Assembly: GCA_018303625.1 (NCBI GenBank)
Contig: JAGVXV010000001.1
Coordinates: 1-56,266 of the forward strand
Reading direction: 5' to 3'
Source of the DNA: Candidatus Woesearchaeota archaeon
GTDB lineage: Archaea > Nanobdellota > Nanobdellia > Woesearchaeales > GW2011-AR4
DNA: 56,266 bases
The translations under genes and the position numbers were made by a program. The notes under the pieces were generated by a model. That model ran no database searches. It was not told the DNA's origin and saw only the letters and a program-made list of their open reading frames with translations. Numbering within the stretch: position 1 is the first letter of the stretch; the number at the start of each line of letters is the position of its first letter. Below are positions 17,906-26,932 of the stretch, piece by piece.

Positions 17906-18205
17906 ATGCCAAAACTTCCAATAAAACTGGTAATTATGCTAAATGCATATGCAGATGGCTTGACTTATAAGGAAATATCAGAGAAAACAGGCTATCATAT
18001 CCATACAATCTCAAAGCAGGTAACTTTTCTTGACAATAAAGGGCTTATTGCAATAGAGCAGAAAAGGTCTAAAAACATACAAGGCAGAAGGTGGATTAAC
18101 CTCATTAAGCTAAAGAAGGAATTCTTAGATGAAAATGTTACTAAATTCTTCTCAAGGATAGCTAAGCAACTTAATTGTTCATTAAATGACTTATTTATTG
18201 TTTAA
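17906..18205 (+). CDS. HTH DNA-binding protein
   Basis: LTYKEISEKTGYHIHTISKQVTFLDNKGLI winged-HTH pattern. Confidence 0.6.
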   Translation: MPKLPIKLVIMLNAYADGLTYKEISEKTGYHIHTISKQVTFLDNKGLIAIEQKRSKNIQGRRWINLIKLKKEFLDENVTKFFSRIAKQLNCSLNDLFIV

Positions 18206-18210
18206 TTGGC

Positions 18211-18477
18211 ATGAATTTGAGTTTATTTTATATCGTAAAGCAAAAACAAAAAATTATGAGAAGATTGCTGATAAGAAAAAAATGGAAAATATTGAAGGTT
18301 TTATTGACAATAATTCTCATGGCATGGGCAACTATGGCAATTTTGAATATTCACAGGTTTTTCAAGGGAACTTTAGAAATATACAGCTTACTTTTGTTTT
18401 TGGTTGTAACAAACATGACAGTCAGTGTCTATTTTGATGCTATAACCAAGAAGAAAAAAAGAAAGAGAAAAAAATGA
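18211..18477 (+). CDS. Small membrane protein
   Basis: Two hydrophobic helices, Lys-rich C-terminus. Confidence 0.45.
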   Translation: MNLSLFYIVKQKQKIMRRLLIRKKWKILKVLLTIILMAWATMAILNIHRFFKGTLEIYSLLLFLVVTNMTVSVYFDAITKKKKRKRKK

Positions 18478-18614
18478 AATTCAACTGCATTAGATGTGGG
18501 AAATATATTTGTAATCTGGATTTAAGAAAATTTGAAAATAAAGATGAAGATGTTCTTTATTGTAAAAAATGCTTAAATGAAAATTTGGAAATTATAAGAG
18601 GGATTTTAACATAA
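18474..18614 (+). CDS. 46-aa zinc-ribbon microprotein (not in supplied ORF track)
   Basis: MKFNCIRCGKYICNLDLRKFENKDEDVLYCKKCLNENLEIIRGILT; ATGA overlap with the preceding gene. Confidence 0.6.
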   Translation: MKFNCIRCGKYICNLDLRKFENKDEDVLYCKKCLNENLEIIRGILT

Positions 18615-18620
18615 AAAAAG

Positions 18621-19691
18621 GTGGTAAAAATGGAGCAGATTTTGGAAACCATATCAAAGCAGGATGAGTGCAAGGAAACAGACATCAAAATCCAAGGGAG
18701 TTTGTTTAAGCATTTCATTACTCCTTTTGTTGAAATCACTTTAGCTGTGGGAAAAATCAATCCGCAAATACTTGATCCTCTGATTATTGTCAGCCCTGAA
18801 GGGGCTTTTTTTATTGCAAAGACAGCCAGGGAAAAGGGCGATGGAGAAGGCTCTGTTTTCTTCCTAACAAAAAAAATAACATCCCCAATTGTCAGCTATA
18901 TCTGCATGGACTTTAATGAGAATTTTTTAAGGTTCTGCAGGAATGTGAGAAAAAAAGACATTGTAAAGGTGCATTTTGACAGGGACTTTTACTTCATGAA
19001 CGAAACAAGAATAAAAGAGGAAGGCCCAGATAAATTTGGGATTTTGCCGGTATATGAAAGCAAATGGAATTACAAGGCAAGGGCGAATAATATAGAAGAT
19101 ATAAGGAAAGAAGTTGAATTTTCATTAAGATTGATGGCGGAAATCCCTAAAAAATGGACAGCCAATCTGGAAATTCCGGCAAGGGAAGTCAAGAAGTTTT
19201 ATGTTAATGTTTGGAGATTCCTGCATAGGGCTGTATTTTTCCATAAGGTGATTGATAAAAATGCTTTGGTGGCTGCTTATTCAGAAGATGCTCTAAGGGA
19301 TTTGTTTTCTGAAAGCTGGGAGGAAGCAGGCTTTTCTGAGCCGCAATTTGAAACGCCCAAAAGAAGATTCTTTATGGCGCGTCATTTTGTCAATGAGGAG
19401 GATGGCGTAAAGTGCAATGGCGAAGGCAGGGTAATTTTTAGGGCTAACTGGAGAATCCTCAAGGATATTGCGCAGTCTGGCCTGGATTTTGAAATTAGAT
19501 TTTCAGATTTTGCAACCCCTTATGGGATTATTGTGAGGGATAACAATTCTGTCTTCATGCAAATATGCGAAAATACTTTTGATAATGCCGATATGGTAAT
19601 GCAGGATTTTAACAGGACAATTGAAAACATGAAATTAATGGATGGTAATTTAATAAGCCAAAATGGAAATAAGAATCAAATTGCCAATTGA
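18621..19691 (+). CDS. Hypothetical protein of unrecognised family
   Basis: 356-aa ORF in an AT-rich island. Confidence 0.6.
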   Translation: MVKMEQILETISKQDECKETDIKIQGSLFKHFITPFVEITLAVGKINPQILDPLIIVSPEGAFFIAKTAREKGDGEGSVFFLTKKITSPIVSYICMDFNENFLRFCRNVRKKDIVKVHFDRDFYFMNETRIKEEGPDKFGILPVYESKWNYKARANNIEDIRKEVEFSLRLMAEIPKKWTANLEIPAREVKKFYVNVWRFLHRAVFFHKVIDKNALVAAYSEDALRDLFSESWEEAGFSEPQFETPKRRFFMARHFVNEEDGVKCNGEGRVIFRANWRILKDIAQSGLDFEIRFSDFATPYGIIVRDNNSVFMQICENTFDNADMVMQDFNRTIENMKLMDGNLISQNGNKNQIAN

Positions 19692-20145
19692 AGTAAGATG
19701 CTCTCATTGTGGTGAAAATGTAAGCATTGCCAATGAGATTAAAGAAGATAAGCTTCAAGAAGCAAAACCTATCCAAAAAGAAAAAACTTATGAGCAGAAA
19801 AAGACAGAAGAGGCATTTTTTAACCTGGTAAAGAAGGCAACACTGAATGAAGACAGGTTTGAGCCTTATTTCAAGGATTTCTACAGGATTATTGGTGAAG
19901 ACTACCTTAAAGATTCCATGCTGCCAAAGCCTATAAGGGCAATACGGACTTATTTCAAGAATTTGGAGTATAAGATAAATGGAACATCAGACCCCAGAGA
20001 ATTGCTTAAATTAAGCAGTAAATTGGTAAGGTCAAAGGCAATTGTCAGCAAAAAGGTTGAAAATGAGATATACAAGCAGAAAAAGAGGGTTTTAGGCGTA
20101 ATAAAGAAAAGAGTTAAAGAGTTAAAGAAAAAGAAAGGGAAATGA
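19663..20145 (+). CDS. Hypothetical protein with N-terminal CxxC
   Basis: VRCSHCGEN; overlaps the preceding ORF by 29 nt. Confidence 0.5.
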   Translation: MEIRIKLPIEVRCSHCGENVSIANEIKEDKLQEAKPIQKEKTYEQKKTEEAFFNLVKKATLNEDRFEPYFKDFYRIIGEDYLKDSMLPKPIRAIRTYFKNLEYKINGTSDPRELLKLSSKLVRSKAIVSKKVENEIYKQKKRVLGVIKKRVKELKKKKGK

Positions 20146-20194
20146 AGGAAGTTTTAAATATGGTTGAGGGAAACAACATGTTGGGGGTAGTTTA

Positions 20195-20857
20195 ATGGAA
20201 GAATTTAAAGAAATTTATAAGAGTGATATTAAAAAATTAAAAGATATAATAAAGATAATTAATAAAAAACTTAATGAGAATAAAAATATCGTTAAAAAAT
20301 TTGATTTAAGGAAAAAATTTACAGGGGTCTTAGGAGAAGCTATTGCGCTGGTGGAAATATTCAATAATTGTGGAGAATCAATAAAGTATAAATGGAAAGG
20401 AGGTAAAAATAAAGACTTTGATTTAGCATTATTCTACAACGATAAAATAAAGAAGATTCAAATTAAATCTAGTTCTGCTGAGGACTATAATTTTCAAATT
20501 ATGACTAAAGACTTTGATAGAAAACTTGTGAAAGATTTAAAGAAAAAAAATTTAAAAAAAGTTTTCAAAATTATTCACAAAAACATTGATAGCAAAGATG
20601 TTGACTATTGGATATTTGTTCACGTAAGAGATAAAAATATTTTCTACTTGCTTAATAAAAAACAATTGATAAAACTACTAAAACGAGTCTACAAAAATTA
20701 TGTAAATAAAGAGAGACACCATAAATACACTAATTATGGTATTGATAATAGTGGTAATATAAGGTTTATGTTGAAAAAAGTAGATAAAAAAACCTCTAAA
20801 TTATTAAATAAATATAAGGAGAATTGGAAATTACTCACTAAAGAGCTATTTAATTGA
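20195..20857 (+). CDS. Possible PD-(D/E)XK-fold nuclease
   Basis: LGEAIALVEIF...KDFDLALFYNDKIKKIQIKSSS (D...QxK core). Confidence 0.5.
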   Translation: MEEFKEIYKSDIKKLKDIIKIINKKLNENKNIVKKFDLRKKFTGVLGEAIALVEIFNNCGESIKYKWKGGKNKDFDLALFYNDKIKKIQIKSSSAEDYNFQIMTKDFDRKLVKDLKKKNLKKVFKIIHKNIDSKDVDYWIFVHVRDKNIFYLLNKKQLIKLLKRVYKNYVNKERHHKYTNYGIDNSGNIRFMLKKVDKKTSKLLNKYKENWKLLTKELFN

Positions 20858-20876
20858 ATTAAATAATCAACTAAAA

Positions 20877-20936
20877 ATGACCTCACTAACCTTCTACGCC
20901 GGAGCCAATGAAGTCGGCGGCAATAAAAAATGCTAA
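20877..20936 (+). pseudogene. Relic N-terminus of an RNase J-like MBL gene
   Basis: Encodes MTSLTFYAGANEVGGNKKC*, paralogous to MNLTFYGGANEIGGNK at 21725; shared GGAGCCAATGAA. Confidence 0.7.
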
Positions 20937-20965
20937 CCCTAAACAATCAAAAAGATAAAAAGATA

Positions 20966-21217
20966 ATGTATATCCTAGGACTATCCAGGCAATTAGGTAC
21001 TGATTCAAATAAGCTGATGCATATGATGCAGCAACACTCATCCGAAATTAAACAGCTTTATAATAAAAAGAATCCTCATTTTGCTGTTGAAACAGGCGAC
21101 TTAATCCTTTTGGCAATGCAGTTGCTGTTGTTGGAGGGATATTCTGTTAATGGAATACTGGACAAATGCTACGATAGATTCGATAAAAAACTTAATAGCT
21201 TGTTAAAAAATGGTTGA
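20966..21217 (+). CDS. Small helical protein, possibly MazG-like
   Basis: HFAVETGDLILLAMQLLLLEGYSV resembles the ExxD helix of MazG-type NTP pyrophosphohydrolases; weak. Confidence 0.35.
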   Translation: MYILGLSRQLGTDSNKLMHMMQQHSSEIKQLYNKKNPHFAVETGDLILLAMQLLLLEGYSVNGILDKCYDRFDKKLNSLLKNG

Positions 21218-21728
21218 ACATCCGCTTCATATGCTTGTTGGAAACGCAATCTATAATGAATTTGCCAAGAAATTTGCTGTTCTAAGGGACCCTGCTTGCG
21301 GGGGAGACCATAGTTTGCCTTTGTTCAACTCAAGAGAAAAATCAGGCTCAAATGAGTTTTGTGATGCGGATATGCTCATAATTAAGGATAATAAAATCAA
21401 GGCTATATTTGAAATTGAAGAGGCAAATATCAAACCAACACAAATTTGCGGAAAATTTCTCACTTCTGCATTATCTTGCTGCTATATTTATGAAAGAGCT
21501 ACAATTGAGATGGATGACAGCACTATCTTTATTCAAATATTAGACAACTTAAGTCTTAAGCCAAATTCTGCAAAAGAGAATCAATGGAAGAATCTTGAGA
21601 GAGGAGTATCTAAAATAATTCCTGTTAAGGACAGTAAGATAAAACACTATAAGCTGCTCTTTGGTAATGCAAAAGATTTTAATTTTGACCCACTAATACA
21701 ATATTTGAATGAGGTGTTGGCAGAATGA
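21210..21728 (+). CDS. Possible PD-(D/E)XK-like nuclease
   Basis: FCDADMLIIKDNKIKAIFEIEEANIKPTQICGKFL (D...ExE core); overlaps both neighbours. Confidence 0.45.
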   Translation: MVEHPLHMLVGNAIYNEFAKKFAVLRDPACGGDHSLPLFNSREKSGSNEFCDADMLIIKDNKIKAIFEIEEANIKPTQICGKFLTSALSCCYIYERATIEMDDSTIFIQILDNLSLKPNSAKENQWKNLERGVSKIIPVKDSKIKHYKLLFGNAKDFNFDPLIQYLNEVLAE

Positions 21729-23080
21729 ACCTCACCTTTTACGGCGGAGCCAATGAAATAGGAGGAAACAAGATACTTCTTCAAGATAAGGGAGCAAAAA
21801 TATATTTGGATTTCGGCGAGAGCTTTGATTTTGGCGAGGATTTTTTTTACGAATACTTGGCTCCAAGAACAGCAAACGGCCTTGAAGTCTACTTTGAATT
21901 TGGTTTAGTTCCAAAAATTCCCAAGTTATACAGCAAAGACATGCTTAAGCTAACTAACTTAAAGTATGAAAAGCCAGATATTGATGCAATTTTCATCTCT
22001 CATTCCCATTCAGACCATGTTGGGCATCTGCCTTTTGTTGATGAAGAAATACCTATATTTATTGGACATGGCACCCATAAAGTCATTGAAGCATATCACA
22101 AATTATACCCTCAATTGTTCAGCATAGGAGAACACAATAACATAAATCTGTTTAAGTCTGGAGATAAGATTAAGATTAAGCACCTTGTAATTGAACCAAT
22201 ACATGTAGAGCATTCAGTCCCAGGAGCGTATGGCTTTATTGTTCAAACCTCAAAAGGTGCCATAGTATATACAGGAGACTTGAGAATGCACGGTCCTATG
22301 AGTGAAATGACCATGGAATTTATAGAAAAGGCAAATAAATCCAATCCAATAGCTCTACTTTGCGAGGGGACAAGAATGAGCCACGAAACTGAGCATAATT
22401 TTACTGAAAAGGAAGTTGAGGAAAGAATTGATAAAATCATAAAGGAATCCAAGGGGCTTGTTTTGGGATATTTTTCAATGGTCAATATTGACAGGTTTAT
22501 GTCTTTTTACAATGCTGCAGTTAAAAATAAGCGAATTCTTGTTATAGATACAAGGTTAGCTTATGTTATAGATAATCTCAAGGAAAAGATTAAGGTTTTG
22601 CCAGATGTAAGGAAGGACAAGAATATCAGAATTTACTTCAGGCTCTCTAAATCTTGCACATTTTCAGAAAAGGATTATAATATCTGGGAAAGGGAATATA
22701 TGGATAAGATGATAACCTATAAGGAAATAGCAAAGAATCCTAAGAATTATGTCATGCATCTCGGCTTCTATAGGTTAATAGAATTAGTGTATTTAAGGCC
22801 CAAAAATGCAGATTTCATTTATTCCAGCTCTGAGCATTTCTATGAAGGGGAAGAGAATGAGGAGCAAAGAAAGGTTTGGGAAAACTGGATGAGTCATTTT
22901 AAGATAAAATTCCATAAGGCGCATTGCTCTGGGCATGCATCAAAACAGGATATAATTGAGATTGTCAGGAAAATAAATCCTAAGTTATTGATCCCAATAC
23001 ATACACAAAATGCTGAAGAATTTAAGAAATTTCACTCGAATGTAAAGATTCCGGAGAAAGGAGTGGAATTAAACGTGTAA
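21725..23080 (+). CDS. RNase J-like metallo-beta-lactamase-fold hydrolase
   Basis: GGANEIGGNKILL, HSHSDHVGHLP, YTGDLRMHGP, HCSGHASKQDI. Confidence 0.8.
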   Translation: MNLTFYGGANEIGGNKILLQDKGAKIYLDFGESFDFGEDFFYEYLAPRTANGLEVYFEFGLVPKIPKLYSKDMLKLTNLKYEKPDIDAIFISHSHSDHVGHLPFVDEEIPIFIGHGTHKVIEAYHKLYPQLFSIGEHNNINLFKSGDKIKIKHLVIEPIHVEHSVPGAYGFIVQTSKGAIVYTGDLRMHGPMSEMTMEFIEKANKSNPIALLCEGTRMSHETEHNFTEKEVEERIDKIIKESKGLVLGYFSMVNIDRFMSFYNAAVKNKRILVIDTRLAYVIDNLKEKIKVLPDVRKDKNIRIYFRLSKSCTFSEKDYNIWEREYMDKMITYKEIAKNPKNYVMHLGFYRLIELVYLRPKNADFIYSSSEHFYEGEENEEQRKVWENWMSHFKIKFHKAHCSGHASKQDIIEIVRKINPKLLIPIHTQNAEEFKKFHSNVKIPEKGVELNV

Positions 23081-23094
23081 TAAAATCAAAAACC

Positions 23095-24021
23095 CTAAAA
23101 CCCCTTCAGGAACTTAATCAATTGATTGGCTTTTTCAAAGTCCATAAACTCTTCTTTGGTTACTGCCGGAATATCCTTTGGCCTCTTCTTTTTGAAAATA
23201 ACCAGATTGTCTGCATTAAGCAATTCTGACAAGGACTGCATCTGCGGGTTTGCTTTGTCGCCAACTTCTGTTAAAATCAATTCATCTTCCTTTTTGGCTA
23301 TAATATCAAAAGGGGCCTTGTTAGTGTCTGCTGCATTAAAGCCCAGCTCTATATATTTTTTTGAGAATTCTGTTTTGCCGCTCGCATTAATTCTTTCTAT
23401 CCTGGAAAAAATATTCACTTCATTAAATACATCCTGGCCGAAGATGTCATAGATCTTCATTGCCTTGCTTATTGTAACCTCGCTGTCCTCATTCTCGTAT
23501 TTTGCAATCATCCTGCTTGTAACGCCGACTTTTTTTGACAGATGATTCAGCGAATAGCCAAACTGCTCCCTTTTTTCCCTTAGTTTGCCGCCTACAATGG
23601 AGGCTGTCAGCCCTGCCTGCGTCCTTTTTATCAGCGGGAATTTATTGTTTACGCAGTTCGTAAACGTGCCCAGGTTCAATGTAAATATGCCAAACCTTGT
23701 GTAGATAATATTGTCCTCAAGCATGTTTGAAGCCTTTTCAGCTATTATTATAGGGGTTGCGCCTATGTACGCAGAGATTTTATGCATCTCATCGGCAAAT
23801 TCCCTGCCGATTGAGTTTGCATCCTCGAGGGCTTTAATCAGCAGAATCCTTTCATTGTTTCTCGCAAGAACGTCAAAGCAGCTTCTCGTAAGGCTTTTTA
23901 CTGTGAAGCCTTTTTTTAGAAGGAACACGCTGGCTTTTTCCAGTAAATTCTTTTTCATATTGTTTGTGATTTCATTTTGTTTTAAAAAGGTTTCGGAAAA
24001 CATATCATCAATCAAAAGCAT
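23095..24021 (-). CDS. Archaeal XRE-type regulator (COG1395-like)
   Basis: LREKREQFGYSLNHLSKKVGVTSRMIAKYENEDSEV HTH; N-terminal nuclease-fold-like domain. Confidence 0.8.
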   Translation of the reverse strand: MLLIDDMFSETFLKQNEITNNMKKNLLEKASVFLLKKGFTVKSLTRSCFDVLARNNERILLIKALEDANSIGREFADEMHKISAYIGATPIIIAEKASNMLEDNIIYTRFGIFTLNLGTFTNCVNNKFPLIKRTQAGLTASIVGGKLREKREQFGYSLNHLSKKVGVTSRMIAKYENEDSEVTISKAMKIYDIFGQDVFNEVNIFSRIERINASGKTEFSKKYIELGFNAADTNKAPFDIIAKKEDELILTEVGDKANPQMQSLSELLNADNLVIFKKKRPKDIPAVTKEEFMDFEKANQLIKFLKGF

Positions 24022-24084
24022 TTTTATTTTTTGGAAATAATTTTTTTAATAAACTTTATAAAGTTCGTTTTTAATGCAGTCTTT

Positions 24085-24645
24085 ATGATAATAGCGATAT
24101 CGGGCAAAGCAGGCTCAGGCAAAAGCACTGTTGCAAAGGAGTTGGCAAAAAGGCTGAAGCTTAGGCATTACTCCATAGGAGACTTGATGAGGAGAATGGC
24201 AAGGCAGAAAAGCATTTCGCTGCTTGAATTGAGCAGGCTGGCAGAAAAAGACAAAAAAATCGACAAGGAGCTTGACCAAATGCAGATTAACTTGGGAAAA
24301 AAGGAAAAACACTTTGTCATTGACGGCAGACTGACTGCATTTTTCATTCCAAAAGCCGATGCAAAAATATTTCTGGACTGCGATGATGGAGTGAGGGCAA
24401 AAAGGATAATAAAGGATGAAAGGAAAGATGAGAAAGGCAGAAATCTGAAGGAAGTCATTAATCACAAGGAGCTTTATGATTTGGTTATCGACACTACTTT
24501 CAAAGCTGTGGAAGAGGTTGTTGATGATGTTATGGAGTTTATTGAATTGATGAACAATCCTGAACTACAAGTATCTATAAAAAAAAGTAAAGAAGATATT
24601 AAAGCTGGAAGAATACATAAACTAAGAGAAGTTCTTAAAAAATGA
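24085..24645 (+). CDS. cmk: CMP kinase with in-frame RelB-type antitoxin C-terminal tail
   Basis: ISGKAGSGKSTVAKELAKRL; VIDGRLTAFF; C-terminal NNPELQVSIKKSKEDIKAGRIHKLREVLKK is RelB-like. Confidence 0.75.
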   Translation: MIIAISGKAGSGKSTVAKELAKRLKLRHYSIGDLMRRMARQKSISLLELSRLAEKDKKIDKELDQMQINLGKKEKHFVIDGRLTAFFIPKADAKIFLDCDDGVRAKRIIKDERKDEKGRNLKEVINHKELYDLVIDTTFKAVEEVVDDVMEFIELMNNPELQVSIKKSKEDIKAGRIHKLREVLKK

Positions 24646-24897
24646 GTTTTGAAGTTGTTTTAACAGACTCTTTCTTAAAAGATTTGAAGAAATTAAAGGA
24701 TAAAATCATTAGAAGACCAAGCTTTAGAGAAATTAAAAGAACTTGAAGAATATCCCGATAGAAACAAGAAATTAAAATATGATTTGAAGGATTATTACAG
24801 AATAAGAATTGGAAAATTAAGAATTCTGTATATTATCCAAGGAAATAAAGTTTATGTTGAAGTTCTGGTCAAAGGGCATAAATATGAAGATTTATAG
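24642..24897 (+). pseudogene. RelE-type toxin, frameshifted
   Basis: MSFEVVLTDSFLKDLKKLKDKIIRR (frame 1) then QALEKLKELEEYPDRNKKLKYDLKDYYRIRIGKLRILYIIQGNKVYVEVLVKGHKYEDL (after removing 1 nt near 24711-24718). Confidence 0.85.
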
Positions 24898-24909
24898 GCT
24901 GTAATTCAA

Positions 24910-25413
24910 CTATTCAATCAAATCAGCCATCCAATCATACTTGTATTCCTGAATTATAGGCATTGCTTCATAATCTTTAAGAACTCCCGTGAATTTTTTT
25001 CTAATCTCTCTAAGAACTTCATCAAATTGCTTATAATCGCGGGCACATACGCCAATACAGAAATCCCATTTCCCAGAAGTTTTTGCTACATAGATCAAAT
25101 TGGGATGCTGCCTGAGAAATGAAACAAATTTACTTTCTTCTTCAGGCTCGATGTTATACAGGGAGAACATTGCATAAACATACAAGGGAAATCCGAGTTT
25201 AGAGGGATTTAGAAAAGCATGATAAAACCTAACGATTTTATTTTCCTCTAGTCTTTTGATTCTGTATTTGACAACATCCCTTGGAAGGTTGGTTTTTCTT
25301 GCTACCTGGCTAATTGATTGCTTTGCGTTTTTTTGCAGCTGTTCGATGATTTTTTTATCTTTTCCGTCTAATTTTATTCTTTCTCCATACTCCAGCAAAT
25401 GATTTTCTATCAT
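24910..25413 (-). CDS. Lrp/AsnC-family regulator
   Basis: LDGKDKKIIEQLQKNAKQSISQVARKTNLPRDVVKYRIKRLEENKIV. Confidence 0.9.
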   Translation of the reverse strand: MIENHLLEYGERIKLDGKDKKIIEQLQKNAKQSISQVARKTNLPRDVVKYRIKRLEENKIVRFYHAFLNPSKLGFPLYVYAMFSLYNIEPEEESKFVSFLRQHPNLIYVAKTSGKWDFCIGVCARDYKQFDEVLREIRKKFTGVLKDYEAMPIIQEYKYDWMADLIE

Positions 25414-25509
25414 AATTGCCTATAATGTGCATTAATATTTAAAATTTTCTCTATTTTAGGTAAAATATTAAAGATAAGTATCTAAATTAGTCCTTACTTC
25501 TTAATAGTT

Positions 25510-26154
25510 ATGGAAGATGAATCAACCAAAGCAATCTATGGAAAAGGCGCCGAAGTATACGAGGAAGTTATGCGAAAGTACTGGCATGTTGAGCGTAAGC
25601 CATTAATCGAGCATCTTAAACTTAAATCTGGAATGAAAGTTCTAAATGCAGTTGTCGGCACCGGTCTTGACCTTCCTCATTTTCCTTCTGGCGTAACAGT
25701 AGTTGGAGTTGATTATACAAAAGAAATGCTGGAAGAAGCGAAACAGAAAAAATGCGCTGCTAGAGTCGAATTAAGGCGAATGGATATAAGGGAAATGGAT
25801 TTTCCAAATGAGCATTTTGATGCTGCTTTGTCAACATTTACTTTATGTGTTATTCCAAGCCCAAAAAAAGCTTTACAGGAAATCCTAAGAGTCACAAAGG
25901 CAGGCTCGGTAATTGTAATTTTTGATTATGCCAAATCCAGAAACCCGGAAATCATAAAATGGCAAGAGCTTATTCACAATCATGCTGCAAATATGGGATT
26001 CCCAAGAGATGTGATCTGCTGGAATTCATTAATGGACTATGATGATTTAATCTATAATTCAGGATTGCCTGTTGAAGTTATGCAAGATGAGAGATTTGAA
26101 AGTGAAAACCCATTTTCAAACGCATGTAAAATAATTCTAAGAAAAAGAGAATAA
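25510..26154 (+). CDS. Class I SAM-dependent methyltransferase
   Basis: GMKVLNAVVGTGLDLPHFP; methyltransferase-11-like. Confidence 0.85.
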   Translation: MEDESTKAIYGKGAEVYEEVMRKYWHVERKPLIEHLKLKSGMKVLNAVVGTGLDLPHFPSGVTVVGVDYTKEMLEEAKQKKCAARVELRRMDIREMDFPNEHFDAALSTFTLCVIPSPKKALQEILRVTKAGSVIVIFDYAKSRNPEIIKWQELIHNHAANMGFPRDVICWNSLMDYDDLIYNSGLPVEVMQDERFESENPFSNACKIILRKRE

Positions 26155-26239
26155 AAAGAAAACTTTATATATAGTTTATAGTTGCCTAATGCTTATTAAT
26201 TCTCCGGATTGTTAAGGAGTTAAAGAGGGGAATAAAAAA

Positions 26240-26902
26240 GTGAAAATAAAAATCAAGGATTTTGTGGAAATAGAGTATACCGGCGTAATAAAAGAAGGCA
26301 ATGTCATATTTGACACAACCAGCGAGAAGGTTGCGAAGGAAAACAACCTGTTTGACAAAGATGCAGATTACGGGCCTGTTGTTATCTGCATTGGAGAGGA
26401 GCAGGTCCTGAAGGGCATTGACAGTGCATTGGTTGGCAAAGAGCCCGGTGAATACAAAATTGAATTGAAGGCAGAGCAGGCTTTCGGCAATAAAGACCCG
26501 AAACTTATACAGTTGATGCCCACAAGCAAGTTCAGGCAGCAGCAAATACAGCCGGTTCCAGGCTTGCAGGTGAACATTGACGGCATTTTTGGCATTGTCA
26601 AGACAGTTTCCGGAGGAAGGACTTTAGTTGATTTCAACCATCCGCTGGCAGGGAAGGATTTAATCTATAACCTCAAGGTAAACGGCATATTGGATGATGA
26701 TAAGAAAAAGATTATTGCCTATTTGAAAATGGCATTCGGCATCAAGAACTGTGAAGTTGAGCTGGAAGGCGGAAATGCAAGAGCAGAGCTGAAATCGGAA
26801 TTAAGCGAAAAGCTGAAAAAAGAAATGGAGAAGAAAATAATGGACGCAATTCCCTCTATAAAGAAGATAGAATTTGTTATTGAAAGAGAAGGAAAAAAAT
26901 AA
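26240..26902 (+). CDS. FKBP/SlyD-type peptidyl-prolyl isomerase
   Basis: DFVEIEYTGVIKEGNVIFDTT; VDFNHPLAGKDLIY. Confidence 0.9.
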   Translation: MKIKIKDFVEIEYTGVIKEGNVIFDTTSEKVAKENNLFDKDADYGPVVICIGEEQVLKGIDSALVGKEPGEYKIELKAEQAFGNKDPKLIQLMPTSKFRQQQIQPVPGLQVNIDGIFGIVKTVSGGRTLVDFNHPLAGKDLIYNLKVNGILDDDKKKIIAYLKMAFGIKNCEVELEGGNARAELKSELSEKLKKEMEKKIMDAIPSIKKIEFVIEREGKK

Positions 26903-26932
26903 ATAACTTTAAATATAAGTAACCAATAAATA

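Noticed and set aside
18621-19691. Orphan 356-aa protein as a sliding-clamp homolog
   Set aside because: Only vague resemblance of IRFSDFATPYGIIVRDNNSVFM; insufficient motif support.
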